Assembly: GCF_920987055.1 (NCBI RefSeq)
Contig: NZ_CAKLBX010000001.1
Coordinates: forward strand, 713,501-777,500
Source of the DNA: Novosphingobium sp. CECT 9465
GTDB taxonomy: Bacteria > Pseudomonadota > Alphaproteobacteria > Sphingomonadales > Sphingomonadaceae
Direction: 5' to 3'
Length of the DNA stretch: 64,000 bases
Below, piece after piece: positions 51,412-60,018 of the stretch. Made by a program: the position numbers and the translations under genes. Position 1 is the stretch's first letter. Every line of letters starts with the position of its first letter. Under the pieces are notes generated by a model. It saw only the letters and a program-made list of their open reading frames with translations. It was not told the DNA's origin and made no database searches.

Positions 51412-53121
51412 ATGTCTGACATGGGTATGCAGGGTTTTGAAGCGACCACGCCCGTCGTGCGCGAAGATCTTGCACAAAAGGCACCTTTTGCGATTCCGCA
51501 AGCGCCGCCTGTTTCGGACAACGGCCACAGGCCTTTGGGTTTTGTGCGCGAAATTGCTGGCTCCAGTTCGGCAATTGCGCTTGATCTGGCCCGGCTTGAT
51601 GAATGCTCGGACGATCTTGATCCGTCGGTTGCGCTTTCGGGCAAGGTCGGCAGCCAGATCAAGATCCGCGTCGGCAATGCTTGGCTTCTGGCCAGCGTAC
51701 GCAACCAGCGGCAGGATTCATCGGTCGAAGGCGGTATCGTGGCGCAGATCGACTTTCTGGGCGAGGGCGAGGAAGAACGCCTGACCGGCCGAATTTACGG
51801 CTTCCGTCGCGGCGTCACACGGTTTCCGGTGCCGGGCGCGCTGGTCTATCCCGCGACCAGCGCCGATTTGCGCCAGATCTATGCCAGCGATGGCCGCACC
51901 AACATCTCGATCGGTACGGTTTTCCCGACGCGCGACATTCGTGCCGGGCTTTACGTGGATGCCCTGCTGGGCAAGCATTTTGCGCTGCTGGGATCGACCG
52001 GCACCGGTAAATCCACTGCCGCCGCACTGATCCTTCACCGCATCTGCGAGATGGCGCCTTCCGGCCACATCGTGATGATCGACCCGCACGGCGAATATTC
52101 CAGCGCGTTCAAGGTCACCGGGCAACTGCTCGATGTCTCGAACCTGCAGATGCCCTACTGGTTGATGAACTTCGAGGAGCATTGCGAGGTATTCATCACC
52201 TCGTCCGGTCCCGACCGGCAGCTCGATCTCGACATTCTGGCCAAGTGCCTGCTGGCGGCGCGGCAGAAAAACCGGCTGGCCGAGCAGATCGGCAAGATCA
52301 CGGTCGATTCGCCGATCCCCTACCTGCTTTCGGATCTGCTGATCATCCTGCAGAACGAAATGGGCCGACTGGACAAGGGCACCAATTCGGTGCCTTACAT
52401 GCGGGTCAAGACCAAGATCGAGGAAGTGCGCGGCGATCCGCGCTACCAGTTCATGTTTTCGGGCATGCTGGTGGGCGATACGATGGCAGAGTTCATCTCC
52501 AAGGTTTTCCGCATGCCCGCCAATGGCAAGCCGATCTCGATCATCGATGTTTCGGGCGTTCCATCGGAAATCACCTCGACCGTGGTCGCTGTCCTCAGCC
52601 GCCTCGTGTTCGACTATGCCATCTGGTCGCGCGACGAGGAAACGCGTCCGGTGCTGCTGGTGTGCGAAGAAGCGCACCGTTATGTGCCCAACGAGAAGAA
52701 TTCCGATGGATCGTCAGTCGGTCGTATCCTGTCGCGCATCGCCAAGGAGGGCCGCAAATACGGCGTCAGTCTGGGTCTGATCACGCAGCGCCCGTCCGAT
52801 CTTGCCGAAGGCGTCCTTTCCCAGTGTGGCACGATCATTTCCATGCGGCTCAACAACGATCGCGATCAGGCTTTCGTCAAGGCGGCCATGCCTGAAGGCG
52901 CGCGCGGTTTCGTCGATACGATTTCGGCGCTGCGCAACCGCGAATGCATCATTTCGGGTGAGGGTGTTTCCATCCCGATGCGCGTATCGTTCGACGATCT
53001 GGAGCCGATGAAGCGCCCGGCATCGAACGATCCGTCATTTGCCGAACTTTGGAGCACGAGCGGCGGTGAGGATCGCGCGGTCGAGCGTACCGTGCAGCGC
53101 TGGCGCGCGCAAAGCCGCTGA
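51412..53121 (+). CDS. HerA/DUF87-type ATPase
   Basis: 569 codons. An N-terminal HAS-barrel-like beta domain (GSQIKIRVGNAWLLASV) precedes a HerA/FtsK-type motor domain. Walker A is GSTGTGKSTAAAL at about residue 194, Walker B is VLLVCEEAHRYVP, and the arginine-finger region includes SRIAKEGRKYGVSLGLITQR and SQCGTIISMRLNNDRDQ. HerA-type ATPases are hexameric DNA translocases, often with a NurA nuclease; none is adjacent. A TTG one codon earlier is possible. The gene stands alone. Confidence 0.88.
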   Translation: MSDMGMQGFEATTPVVREDLAQKAPFAIPQAPPVSDNGHRPLGFVREIAGSSSAIALDLARLDECSDDLDPSVALSGKVGSQIKIRVGNAWLLASVRNQRQDSSVEGGIVAQIDFLGEGEEERLTGRIYGFRRGVTRFPVPGALVYPATSADLRQIYASDGRTNISIGTVFPTRDIRAGLYVDALLGKHFALLGSTGTGKSTAAALILHRICEMAPSGHIVMIDPHGEYSSAFKVTGQLLDVSNLQMPYWLMNFEEHCEVFITSSGPDRQLDLDILAKCLLAARQKNRLAEQIGKITVDSPIPYLLSDLLIILQNEMGRLDKGTNSVPYMRVKTKIEEVRGDPRYQFMFSGMLVGDTMAEFISKVFRMPANGKPISIIDVSGVPSEITSTVVAVLSRLVFDYAIWSRDEETRPVLLVCEEAHRYVPNEKNSDGSSVGRILSRIAKEGRKYGVSLGLITQRPSDLAEGVLSQCGTIISMRLNNDRDQAFVKAAMPEGARGFVDTISALRNRECIISGEGVSIPMRVSFDDLEPMKRPASNDPSFAELWSTSGGEDRAVERTVQRWRAQSR

Positions 53122-53128
53122 AGGCACG

Positions 53129-54574
53129 TTACATCGTAGGGGCCATGCGCCCGGCTGTGTCGGCATCGGCGTGGGTTTCTTCCTCGCACTCTTCGTCCGG
53201 GACGGCGCGGGTCTGCGCCCGCCAGCCGGGTTTGCGATAGGCATGGATCGACATGGCGACAGCCACGGCAGAACCGACCGGAAATGCCAGCCACAAGGCG
53301 TCTGCCCCCATGACGGGATAGAACGCGTAATAGAACCCCAAGCGGACCGGATATAGCGCGATCGCCAACACGATCAGCGGCGTCCATACCACGCCGCCCG
53401 CGCGCATCGTTCCGAACAGTACCATGGTGACCCCGAACAACACGAAGCTCCAGCTGGCAAGGAACTGGATATGCCGCGCCTCGTTCACGGCGGGGCTGGC
53501 CGCACCAAGGAAAAGTTCGAGCGCGGGGCGATCGAAGAGCAGGATCAGCGCGCACAGGGTCCCGGTGACGGTAAGGTTCAGCACCACGCCCCAGCGCGTA
53601 ATCTTGCCCAGCCGTTGATGAAGGCCAGCGCCAATGGCTTGCGCCGCCATGGCGCTGACCGCAGCGGAAATCGCCATGGCGGGCATCTGCAGATAGGTCC
53701 ACAATTGCAACGCCGCACCATAGGCCGCGCTGACGAGAAGCCCTTCGCGATTGACCAATCCGATCACGATGATACCGGCGGCGGAAATGACCAGCATCTG
53801 CGCGCCCATCGGCAGGCCCTTGCCCAGAATGTACCCCAATTCGTCGCGGCGGGGCCACAACCATTTCAGTTCTGCCCCTTTCAGTCGCAACGGCAGATCC
53901 TTGGCATAGACATAGGCGACAAGGCCGAACATCGACACGAACGAGGCAATGGTCGTGGCCAGCGCCGCCCCGGCAATGCCCAGCGCAGGGATCGGCCCCA
54001 AGCCTCCGATCAGAATGGGGTTGAGCACCACGTCGAGCACGGACGACAGCACCATGAACTTCAGCGGTGTGGCCGCATCGCCCCCACCGCGCAAGCCCAT
54101 CGCCAGCATGACCGTTATCATCGAGGCGGGCATCGCAACGAAGATCACGCGAAGGTAGGTCAGGGCGTAGATGTAGGTCTCACCCGGAGCTGCCATGGCC
54201 GTGAGAAGCTCCGGCGCAAAAATCCAGCCGAGCGAGCCGACCACCAGCGAGAGCAGGACGCAGAACCCCACTGCGGAACCGAACGTGCGCCGCGCCGCCA
54301 GCACGTCTCTTGCGCCGAACGCCTGCCCGATCTTCACTGTCGCGGCCATGCCGAAGCCGAACGCGGCGGCAAAGACGAGAAACATGACGACGTTGGCGTT
54401 CGCGGTTGCGGCCAGCGCGCCTTCGCCGAGCATCTGTCCCACCCAGATCGAATTGATCGAGCCGTTGAGTGACTGGAGAATGTTGGATGCGAGCGTCGGC
54501 GCCGAAAACAGCACCAATGTCTTGAGAATAGGCCCGCTGATCAGATCGCGGTTGCGGCCGGGAAGAGATGCCAA
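53129..54574 (-). CDS. MATE family efflux protein
   Basis: 481 codons with twelve hydrophobic segments in two MATE repeats (GPILKTLVLFSAPTLASNIL; GMAATVKIGQAFGARDVLAA; repeat 2 YILGKGLPMGAQMLVISAAG, VSAMAAQAIGAGLHQR). MATE exporters expel cationic drugs and metabolites with proton or sodium antiport. The start is probably TTG 54574, 5 bases after the yceD stop with AGGGAC upstream; no ATG fits. The C-terminal tail of about 30 residues is strongly acidic. Confidence 0.88.
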   Translation of the reverse strand: MASLPGRNRDLISGPILKTLVLFSAPTLASNILQSLNGSINSIWVGQMLGEGALAATANANVVMFLVFAAAFGFGMAATVKIGQAFGARDVLAARRTFGSAVGFCVLLSLVVGSLGWIFAPELLTAMAAPGETYIYALTYLRVIFVAMPASMITVMLAMGLRGGGDAATPLKFMVLSSVLDVVLNPILIGGLGPIPALGIAGAALATTIASFVSMFGLVAYVYAKDLPLRLKGAELKWLWPRRDELGYILGKGLPMGAQMLVISAAGIIVIGLVNREGLLVSAAYGAALQLWTYLQMPAMAISAAVSAMAAQAIGAGLHQRLGKITRWGVVLNLTVTGTLCALILLFDRPALELFLGAASPAVNEARHIQFLASWSFVLFGVTMVLFGTMRAGGVVWTPLIVLAIALYPVRLGFYYAFYPVMGADALWLAFPVGSAVAVAMSIHAYRKPGWRAQTRAVPDEECEEETHADADTAGRMAPTM

Positions 54575-54578
54575 GCGA

Positions 54579-55112
54579 TCAGTCCCTGGGCTTGAGCGCG
54601 GAAAGTGCCGCAAAAGGGCCGGTTTCGCTATCGCCGCCAAGCTTGTGTTCGATCCGGGCCTTGTCGGCATTCGGTCCTTCGGCGAAGGGGTCTATGGCCA
54701 GCGCGAGCGTTTGCGCAATCGCTTCGCCCAGATCGAAGCTGGTGCCTTCGTATTCGATCTCGTCGCAATCGTCGGCCGAGATTTCGATTTCCTCGTCAGG
54801 ATCGTAGGCCTTCATCGGGGGCACGAAGCGCAGTGCCACCGGCTCGCTGATCGTGACCGGGAAGTCTTCGCCGGAAATCGCGCACATCTGCACGATCTGC
54901 GCATCGAGGTGGCCCATGGCTTCGATCTTGCCGCCATCTACCGTCATCCGCACCTCGGCGCGCATCGTATCGATGGCGGTGATGCCGAAGCGCCCGGCAA
55001 GGCGACGGCGTTCAGCCTCGCCCGGTTCCAGTACCACCGGTTGATCGTTGATCTGCCGCAGGTCGATCCTGCACGAGTATTCAGGCATATGCGAGTATTC
55101 CGGCGCGCTCAT
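54579..55112 (-). CDS. yceD: YceD (DUF177) family protein
   Basis: 177 codons. The DUF177 core is visible: AIDTMRAEVRMTVDGGK, HLDAQIVQMCAISGEDFPV with the single conserved cysteine, then an acidic EIEISADDCDEIEYEG and SFDLGEAIAQTLALAIDPF. In E. coli YceD is needed for 23S rRNA accumulation and is encoded before rpmF; here rpmF does not follow. It overlaps the upstream chaperone gene by 4 bases, and the MATE gene starts just after it. Confidence 0.9.
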   Translation of the reverse strand: MSAPEYSHMPEYSCRIDLRQINDQPVVLEPGEAERRRLAGRFGITAIDTMRAEVRMTVDGGKIEAMGHLDAQIVQMCAISGEDFPVTISEPVALRFVPPMKAYDPDEEIEISADDCDEIEYEGTSFDLGEAIAQTLALAIDPFAEGPNADKARIEHKLGGDSETGPFAALSALKPRD

Positions 55113-55627
55113 TTTCCGATCTCCGCATCGAGAACGCGATAGGCCGGCACAAGGTCCAGCCCGGCGGCAAATGCGCGTGCCCGCCGTGCCACCAGCAGAG
55201 GGTCGCTGCCTTCATGCAGGGTCACGTTGCGGGTAACCGCATCAGCCATCACCGCTTCATCCGCCGCGCCAAGTCCTTCGCGGTAAGCGCCGAGGCGGCC
55301 GCCCAGTACGCTCATCAACTGGCCCATGCGCTTGCCAACCACGACATCGCCCACGCCGCTTTCGCGCAACTGGCCATCCATGTCTTCCACGAAAAGCTCG
55401 GTCAGCCGTACCGATGGTTCGACCAGTTCGGAATCGCGCTCCATGCGGATCAGCACGATCGACAGGATCAGCGTGATCATGTCGAATCGGCCGGGTGTAG
55501 TGTCGGCCACGCCGCAATCGCGATACCATTCCTTTTCGCGCGCGATTTCGACGGTGCGGTGCCACAGCGGCCGTGCGATGGCGCGGTCGTCCTGCTTGTG
55601 TCCGAACAGCTTGGCCAGAAATGACAT
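55109..55627 (-). CDS. Ubiquinol-cytochrome c chaperone (CBP3/UQCC1 family)
   Basis: 172 codons, mostly helical. YRDCGVADTTPGRFDMITL, VEDMDGQLRESGVGDVVVGK and LGGRLGAYREGL are hallmarks of the CBP3-like family that assists cytochrome b / bc1 complex assembly. Pairing with yceD in an overlapping operon is usual in alphaproteobacteria. The ATG at 55627 is used; the preceding codon is an in-frame GTG. Confidence 0.9.
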   Translation of the reverse strand: MSFLAKLFGHKQDDRAIARPLWHRTVEIAREKEWYRDCGVADTTPGRFDMITLILSIVLIRMERDSELVEPSVRLTELFVEDMDGQLRESGVGDVVVGKRMGQLMSVLGGRLGAYREGLGAADEAVMADAVTRNVTLHEGSDPLLVARRARAFAAGLDLVPAYRVLDAEIGK

Positions 55628-55831
55628 CACGCGTTTCCTTGGAACTGGCGGCCCCGTTCAGGGCCGATTAAATCTTGGCCGTCCAGCACCGGGATGCAGG
55701 CTGGCCGGGGCAGGACGTTTCGGGCGGCATTGCGGTTATCCCGATTGGACCCTAAAGGTCCGCCGATATAGGCTGTGCATTCCCGATGCAAACGGGCATG
55801 AGTGCGCGAATGAATGAAGCGGAGTTATCGA

Positions 55832-56326
55832 ATGCGGAACAGTCGGCTGATGGTGCAGGGTGCGGCGGTGCTCGCCCTGGGCGTGTTGGCAACCGGGTGT
55901 GCCAGCATCAAGGATCATCGCGGCTACATCATCGATGAAGCGCTGGTTGCTTCCGTGCAGCCCGGTGTCGATAACAAGCTTTCGGTCGAACGCACGCTGG
56001 GCCGCCCGACCTTTACCAGCCAGTATGGCAAGCAGACATGGTATTATGTTGCCATGAACACCGAACAGAAGCCATTCAACCGCCCCAAAACAGCAAGCCA
56101 GTCGATTGTGGTTGTCGACTTCGATGGCCGGGGCAATGTCGCCTCGCTTTCGCGTGAGGGTATCCAGAAGGTCGTGCGTCTTTCGCCTGAAAGCGACAAG
56201 ACCGAGACGCTGGGCCGCGATCGCACGTTCTTCCAAGACCTGTTTGGCAATATCGGCGCGGTTGGCGCCATTCCCGGCGGATCGCAGGGCGGGGCACCCG
56301 GCGGCAGCGGACCGAACGGTAGCTGA
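55832..56326 (+). CDS. bamE: BamE (SmpA/OmlA) outer-membrane assembly lipoprotein
   Basis: 164 codons. A lipoprotein signal ends LGVLATGC, followed by the SmpA/OmlA fold: GYIIDEALVASVQPGVDNKL, SVERTLGRPTFTSQYGKQTW and YYVAMNTEQKPF. BamE is a lipoprotein of the Bam complex that inserts beta-barrel proteins. The C-terminus is a glycine-rich tail longer than in E. coli. ATG 55832 has GGAG 8 bases upstream; ATG 55814 is also in frame. Divergent from the bc1 chaperone gene. Confidence 0.92.
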   Translation: MRNSRLMVQGAAVLALGVLATGCASIKDHRGYIIDEALVASVQPGVDNKLSVERTLGRPTFTSQYGKQTWYYVAMNTEQKPFNRPKTASQSIVVVDFDGRGNVASLSREGIQKVVRLSPESDKTETLGRDRTFFQDLFGNIGAVGAIPGGSQGGAPGGSGPNGS

Positions 56327-56346
56327 GGCCGCCTGAGTGCATCATG

Positions 56347-56375
56347 CTTGAAGCGATGAAGCGGGCATCCCATAT
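56347..56375 (+). promoter_or_regulatory. Sigma-32 (RpoH) heat-shock promoter of hslVU
   Basis: CTTGAAG at 56347-56353 and CCCATAT at 56369-56375, separated by 15 bases, match the RpoH consensus (CTTGAAA ... CCCCATnT) closely. Transcription should start at about 56381-56384, at or just before the hslV ATG at 56384, implying a leaderless or nearly leaderless message. Confidence 0.75.
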
Positions 56376-56383
56376 CCCGCGTC

Positions 56384-56959
56384 ATGGACGATAGCAGGGC
56401 GAGCCACGGCCTTATCCAGTGGCACGGCACCACCATCATCGGGGTGAAGAAAAGCGGCCGTACGGTCATCGCAGGCGATGGCCAGGTTTCCATGGGCAAT
56501 ACCGTGATGAAGCCCAATGCCCGCAAGGTACGCCGGATCGGCGCGCTGGACGAAAGCGGCAAGGGCAAGGTCATCGCCGGGTTTGCAGGCGCGACCGCCG
56601 ACGCCTTTACCCTGTTCGAGCGGCTGGAGCGCAAGCTGGAGCAGCATCGCGGCCAGTTGATGCGCGCTGCGGTGGAACTTGCCAAGGACTGGCGCACGGA
56701 CAAGTACCTGCGCAATCTTGAAGCGCTGATGATCGTGGCCGATGCCGAAACGCTGCTGATCCTGACGGGCAACGGCGATGTGCTGGAGCCGGAGGGCGGG
56801 ATTGCGGCGATTGGTTCCGGCGGCAATTATGCGCTGGCGGCCGCCAAGGCGCTGATGGATTACGAGGACGACCCCGAAAAGATCGCGCGCCGCGCCATGC
56901 AGGTGGCCGCCGAAGTCTGCGTATTCACCAATGACCGCGTGACGCTGGAAGAAATCTAG
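56384..56959 (+). CDS. hslV: HslV protease subunit
   Basis: 191 codons. HslV is the proteasome-like peptidase of the HslUV heat-shock protease. The catalytic threonine becomes the N-terminus after removal of about 15 residues: [20 protein letters not shown]. The longer propeptide is usual in alphaproteobacteria. [20 protein letters not shown] and [14 protein letters not shown] are conserved. There is no Shine-Dalgarno before the ATG, consistent with the close upstream promoter. Confidence 0.96.
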   Translation: MDDSRASHGLIQWHGTTIIGVKKSGRTVIAGDGQVSMGNTVMKPNARKVRRIGALDESGKGKVIAGFAGATADAFTLFERLERKLEQHRGQLMRAAVELAKDWRTDKYLRNLEALMIVADAETLLILTGNGDVLEPEGGIAAIGSGGNYALAAAKALMDYEDDPEKIARRAMQVAAEVCVFTNDRVTLEEI

Positions 56960-56960
56960 T

Positions 56961-57057
56961 CCCCCTCCCGCCTGCGGGAGGGGTCAGGGGCGGGCCTTTT
57001 ACACAGGTCGCCTCAACACATGCCCACCCCCGACCCCTCCCGCAAGCGGGAGGGGAG
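56961..57057. repeat. Two CTCCCGC-type palindromes between hslV and hslU
   Basis: CCCCTCCCGCCTGCGGGAGG at 56962-56983 and CCCCTCCCGCAAGCGGGAGG at 57034-57055, in an outer inverted arrangement (CAGGGGCGGGC against GCCCACCCCCGA). Same family as 8995-9157 and 12251-12327. Their place inside the hslVU transcript could alter the HslV to HslU ratio. Confidence 0.9.
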
Positions 57058-57068
57058 AAGAGACATCC

Positions 57069-58370
57069 ATGAACGAATCCCTTACTCCCAAGGCCATTGT
57101 CCGCGCACTGGACGAACATATCGTCGGGCAGACCGATGCCAAGAAGGCGGTGGCCGTGGCCCTGCGCAATCGCTGGCGGCGGCAGCGCCTGTCGGCTGAT
57201 CTGCGCGACGAGGTTTCCCCGAAGAACATCCTGATGATCGGGCCGACGGGCTGCGGCAAGACCGAGATCAGCCGTCGTCTGGCGAAACTTGCCGATGCGC
57301 CGTTCGTGAAGGTCGAGGCGACCAAGTTCACCGAGGTTGGCTATGTCGGCCGCGATGTGGAACAGATTGCGCGCGATCTGGTGGAAGAAGCGATCCGGCT
57401 GGAGAAGGACCGCCGCCGCGATGCTGTGCGCGAAGCCGCGAGCAAGGCGGCGATGGACCGGTTGCTGAAGGCGCTTGTCGGCGATGGCGCCAGCGAGGCG
57501 ACGCGCGAAAGCTTCAAGGCGCGGCTGGCCGATGGTTCGATGAACGAGGTCGAAGTCGAGATCGAGGTGGAAGATCCACCTTCGGCCCCGATGGAGATTC
57601 CGGGCATGCCGGGCGGGATCGGCATGATCAACCTGTCGGACATGATGGGCAAGGCGTTCGGCAAGCAAGCCCTCAAGCGCCGCAAGATGCGCGTCGCCGA
57701 TGCCTGGGACAAGCTGGTTGATGAAGAAGCCGAAAAGCGCATGGATCAGGACGATGTCGCGCGCGAGGCGATCCGCAATGCCGAGACCAACGGTATCGTG
57801 TTCCTCGACGAGATCGACAAGATCGCGGTTTCGGACGTGCGCGGTGGTTCGGTCAGCCGCGAAGGGGTCCAGCGCGATCTTCTGCCGCTGATCGAGGGAA
57901 CGACGGTCGCCACCAAGTACGGCCCGATGAAGACCGATCATGTGCTGTTCATTGCCAGCGGCGCGTTCCATGTGGCCAAGCCGAGCGACATGCTGCCCGA
58001 ATTGCAGGGCCGCCTGCCGATCCGCGTGGAATTGCAGGCCCTGACCGAGGACGACTTCGTTCGTATCCTTTCGGAAACGCGGGCCAACCTCGTCGAGCAA
58101 TATCGCGCCTTGATCGCTACCGAAAACGTGACTCTGCATTTCACGCCCGAAGCGATCCGCGCCATTGCGCGCACGGCGGCGCAAGTGAACGAGAGCGTCG
58201 AGAACATCGGTGCGCGGCGCCTACAAACGGTGATGGAAAAGCTGCTGGAAGAAGTCAGCTTCGATGCCGAGGACCGCGCTGGCGAAACCGTGACGGTGGA
58301 TGAAGCTTATGTCTCGGCCAAGCTGGCGAACCTGGCCGGTAATGCAGACCTGTCGAAGTATATCTTGTGA
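57069..58370 (+). CDS. hslU: HslU unfoldase ATPase
   Basis: 433 codons. An AAA+ ATPase that unfolds substrates for HslV. Walker A is [10 protein letters not shown] at about residue 57, with the Gly-Tyr-Val pore loop in [17 protein letters not shown]. The I-domain spans about residues 110-240, Walker B is [12 protein letters not shown], and sensor regions [20 protein letters not shown] and [20 protein letters not shown] follow. The C-terminal LSKYIL docks into HslV. ATG preceded by GAAGAGA. Confidence 0.97.
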   Translation: MNESLTPKAIVRALDEHIVGQTDAKKAVAVALRNRWRRQRLSADLRDEVSPKNILMIGPTGCGKTEISRRLAKLADAPFVKVEATKFTEVGYVGRDVEQIARDLVEEAIRLEKDRRRDAVREAASKAAMDRLLKALVGDGASEATRESFKARLADGSMNEVEVEIEVEDPPSAPMEIPGMPGGIGMINLSDMMGKAFGKQALKRRKMRVADAWDKLVDEEAEKRMDQDDVAREAIRNAETNGIVFLDEIDKIAVSDVRGGSVSREGVQRDLLPLIEGTTVATKYGPMKTDHVLFIASGAFHVAKPSDMLPELQGRLPIRVELQALTEDDFVRILSETRANLVEQYRALIATENVTLHFTPEAIRAIARTAAQVNESVENIGARRLQTVMEKLLEEVSFDAEDRAGETVTVDEAYVSAKLANLAGNADLSKYIL

Positions 58371-58422
58371 GGCGTTCTGCGTTCCTGTAATGTTCCGGTG
58401 ACGACTCAGGGGATGAGATTCT

Positions 58423-58827
58423 ATGGAACTTGCAGGTGGATGCCATTGCGGCGCAGTCCGTTATCGCGTGGATGGTGCGCCGATGCACGTTGCGCTTTGC
58501 CATTGCAGCGATTGCCGCAAGAGTTCGGGCGCGCCGATGGTGTCGTGGGCCATGTTCAAGGCGGATCAGTTCGCATTGACGCAGGGCGAGGTGACCACTC
58601 ACAATTCATCCGGCGCATCGATGCGCAACTTCTGTCCCAAATGCGGTACCGGGTTGTTCTTCACCAATGCGGAAACCTTGCCGGGCATCGTTGACGTGCA
58701 GTCCGCCACGTTTGACGATCCCGATCTGCTGCCCGCGCAGGTCCATATCCAGACGGCGGAACTCCTCGGCTGGATGGCCGACCAACACGCACTGCCAGCG
58801 TTTGCGCGCTTTCCCGGCGAAGAGTAA
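58423..58827 (+). CDS. GFA family zinc protein
   Basis: 134 codons. The S-(hydroxymethyl)glutathione synthase/GFA fold with its cysteine sets: GGCHCGAVRY, LCHCSDCRKSSGAP and FCPKCGTGLFF, which bind structural and catalytic zinc. Some members help formaldehyde react with glutathione, but most have unknown substrates. It is followed 9 bases later by an acetyltransferase gene. Confidence 0.9.
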   Translation: MELAGGCHCGAVRYRVDGAPMHVALCHCSDCRKSSGAPMVSWAMFKADQFALTQGEVTTHNSSGASMRNFCPKCGTGLFFTNAETLPGIVDVQSATFDDPDLLPAQVHIQTAELLGWMADQHALPAFARFPGEE

Positions 58828-58836
58828 CCTGCCGGG

Positions 58837-59343
58837 ATGGAACTGATGCACCCCCCAGCAGGGGACATTGCTGACTTTCGGCTTCTGCCGGCAACCGCAG
58901 ATCACTTTGCGCGCATGATAGCGGGCGAGGAACTTGACGGAGTTGCCCTTGCTTCGACCCCGGTTGCCGATGCCGGCGTGCTGGGGATGCTGGCGGGTCT
59001 TGCGGAAACCATTGCCGCGCAGTTCGCTCCGGCTGCGTGGATCGTGGTTGCCGATGGTGAAGCGGTCGGGTTGCTGTCTGTGACGGCGCTTGTCGGTGAC
59101 GGCGCGGTTCAGATCGGCTATGGCGTTGCGCCGGGTTCGCAGGGCTGTGGTTATGCAGGAGCAGCCGTCGCGGCTTTGCTGGATTTGTTCCGGGATGACG
59201 AACGGGTGACCGCCGTGGTGGCGGAGACCCGGACGGACAATATCGCATCGCAGCGGGTGCTTGAACGCAATGGCTTTGCCATGACCGGCGAACGCTTCGA
59301 CGAAGAGGACGGCGACCTGTTGTCGTGGCGCTTCCAGTTCTGA
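58837..59343 (+). CDS. GNAT family N-acetyltransferase
   Basis: 168 codons. The GNAT core is visible from about residue 65: WIVVADGEAVGLLSV, then VQIGYGVAPGSQGCGYAGAA with the acetyl-CoA loop (QGCGYA), and VVAETRTDNIASQRVLERNG with GF following. This resembles RimJ/RimL-type enzymes, but the substrate is unknown. It lies between the GFA gene and a DUF1737 gene, all on the same strand with short gaps. Confidence 0.85.
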   Translation: MELMHPPAGDIADFRLLPATADHFARMIAGEELDGVALASTPVADAGVLGMLAGLAETIAAQFAPAAWIVVADGEAVGLLSVTALVGDGAVQIGYGVAPGSQGCGYAGAAVAALLDLFRDDERVTAVVAETRTDNIASQRVLERNGFAMTGERFDEEDGDLLSWRFQF

Positions 59344-59351
59344 GGACCAGC

Positions 59352-59552
59352 ATGCATCAGACGCCCGATGACCGCCCGATCTATCGCCTGCTCACCGGCA
59401 AGGACGACCGCGCTTTTTGTGAGCGGGTGTCTGAAGCCTTGGCGCAGGGCTGGCGGTTATATGGCTCGCCCTCGATGACCTATGACGGCGGCATGGACTG
59501 CATCAAGGTGGCGCAGGCCGTGGTCTGGCATGAGGCGGATGTGGTGAAATAG
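59352..59552 (+). CDS. DUF1737 domain protein
   Basis: 66 codons. RPIYRLLTGKDDRAFCERVS and EALAQGWRLYGSPSMTYDG match the short DUF1737 family, of unknown function. It starts 8 bases after the acetyltransferase stop, so the three genes GFA, GNAT and DUF1737 may be cotranscribed. ATG 59352 chosen within a frame open from 59325. Confidence 0.85.
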   Translation: MHQTPDDRPIYRLLTGKDDRAFCERVSEALAQGWRLYGSPSMTYDGGMDCIKVAQAVVWHEADVVK

Positions 59553-59574
59553 GTTCTGCCGTTCTGGAACCACT

Positions 59575-59614
59575 CGTCATTGCGAGGAGCGCAGCGACGA
59601 AGCAATCCACAGCG
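59575..59614 (+). repeat. Palindromic repeat, left end of the GIY-YIG unit
   Basis: CGTCATTGCGAGGAGCGCAG... running to AGCG at 59614. Its reverse complement lies at 59922-59961 with only two mismatches in 40 bases. The repeat is itself an imperfect hairpin (ATTGC...GCAAT). This motif type is widespread in bacterial genomes. Confidence 0.9.
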
Positions 59615-59646
59615 ATGAAGCGCGATTTTCAGCCAGCATCTACATC

Positions 59647-59913
59647 ATGGCATCCAGCCGCAATGGGACGCTATACGTTGGCATGACCAGTAATTTGCCC
59701 CAGCGCGCCTGGCAACATCGTGAAGGTGTCGTTGAAGGCTTCACTGCCCGGCACGGTTGCAAGCTGCTTGTTTGGTTCGAGGTCCATGCGACGATGGAGT
59801 ACGCCATTACGCGGGAGAAGCAGATCAAAGGCGGCCCTCGGAAACGGAAATTGGCGTTGATCGAAGGCCAGAACCCGCCTTGGCGAGACCTTTTTGCTGA
59901 GATTTGCGCGTAG
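59647..59913 (+). CDS. Small GIY-YIG endonuclease, probably 5'-frameshifted
   Basis: 88 codons from ATG 59647. Family motifs: NGTLYVGMTSNLPQRAWQHR (the YIG half, with catalytic Arg), GFTARHGCKLLVWFEVHATM, YAITREKQIK with the catalytic Glu, KLALIEGQNPPWRDL. The GIY half reads SIYIMASS upstream of this ATG but has no start in frame. An ATG at 59615, directly abutting the palindrome, opens MKRDFQPA in the other frame; one added base near 59636-59640 would join them into the usual N-terminus. The gene therefore probably lost its first strand and may be inactive. Confidence 0.75.
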   Translation: MASSRNGTLYVGMTSNLPQRAWQHREGVVEGFTARHGCKLLVWFEVHATMEYAITREKQIKGGPRKRKLALIEGQNPPWRDLFAEICA

Positions 59914-59921
59914 ATTTCATA

Positions 59922-59961
59922 CGCTCTGGATTGCTTCGTCGCTACGCTCCTCGCAATGACG
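59922..59961 (-). repeat. Palindromic repeat, right end of the GIY-YIG unit
   Basis: Reverse complement of 59575-59614 (38 of 40 bases). It begins 8 bases after the GIY-YIG stop codon. With the left copy it defines a compact 387-base unit, 59575-59961. Confidence 0.9.
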
Positions 59962-59976
59962 AACCCTTTTTTCCTC

Positions 59977-60009
59977 ATCATTGCGAGCGAAGCGAAGCAA
60001 TCCAGAGCG
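59977..60009 (+). repeat. Third, shorter copy of the palindrome
   Basis: ATCATTGCGAGCGAAGCGAAG... ending CCAGAGCG; direct orientation relative to the left copy but with an 8-base shorter centre. It abuts the 3' end of the ABC transporter gene and may serve as its terminator hairpin. Confidence 0.8.
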
Positions 60010-60018
60010 GACGTGATC

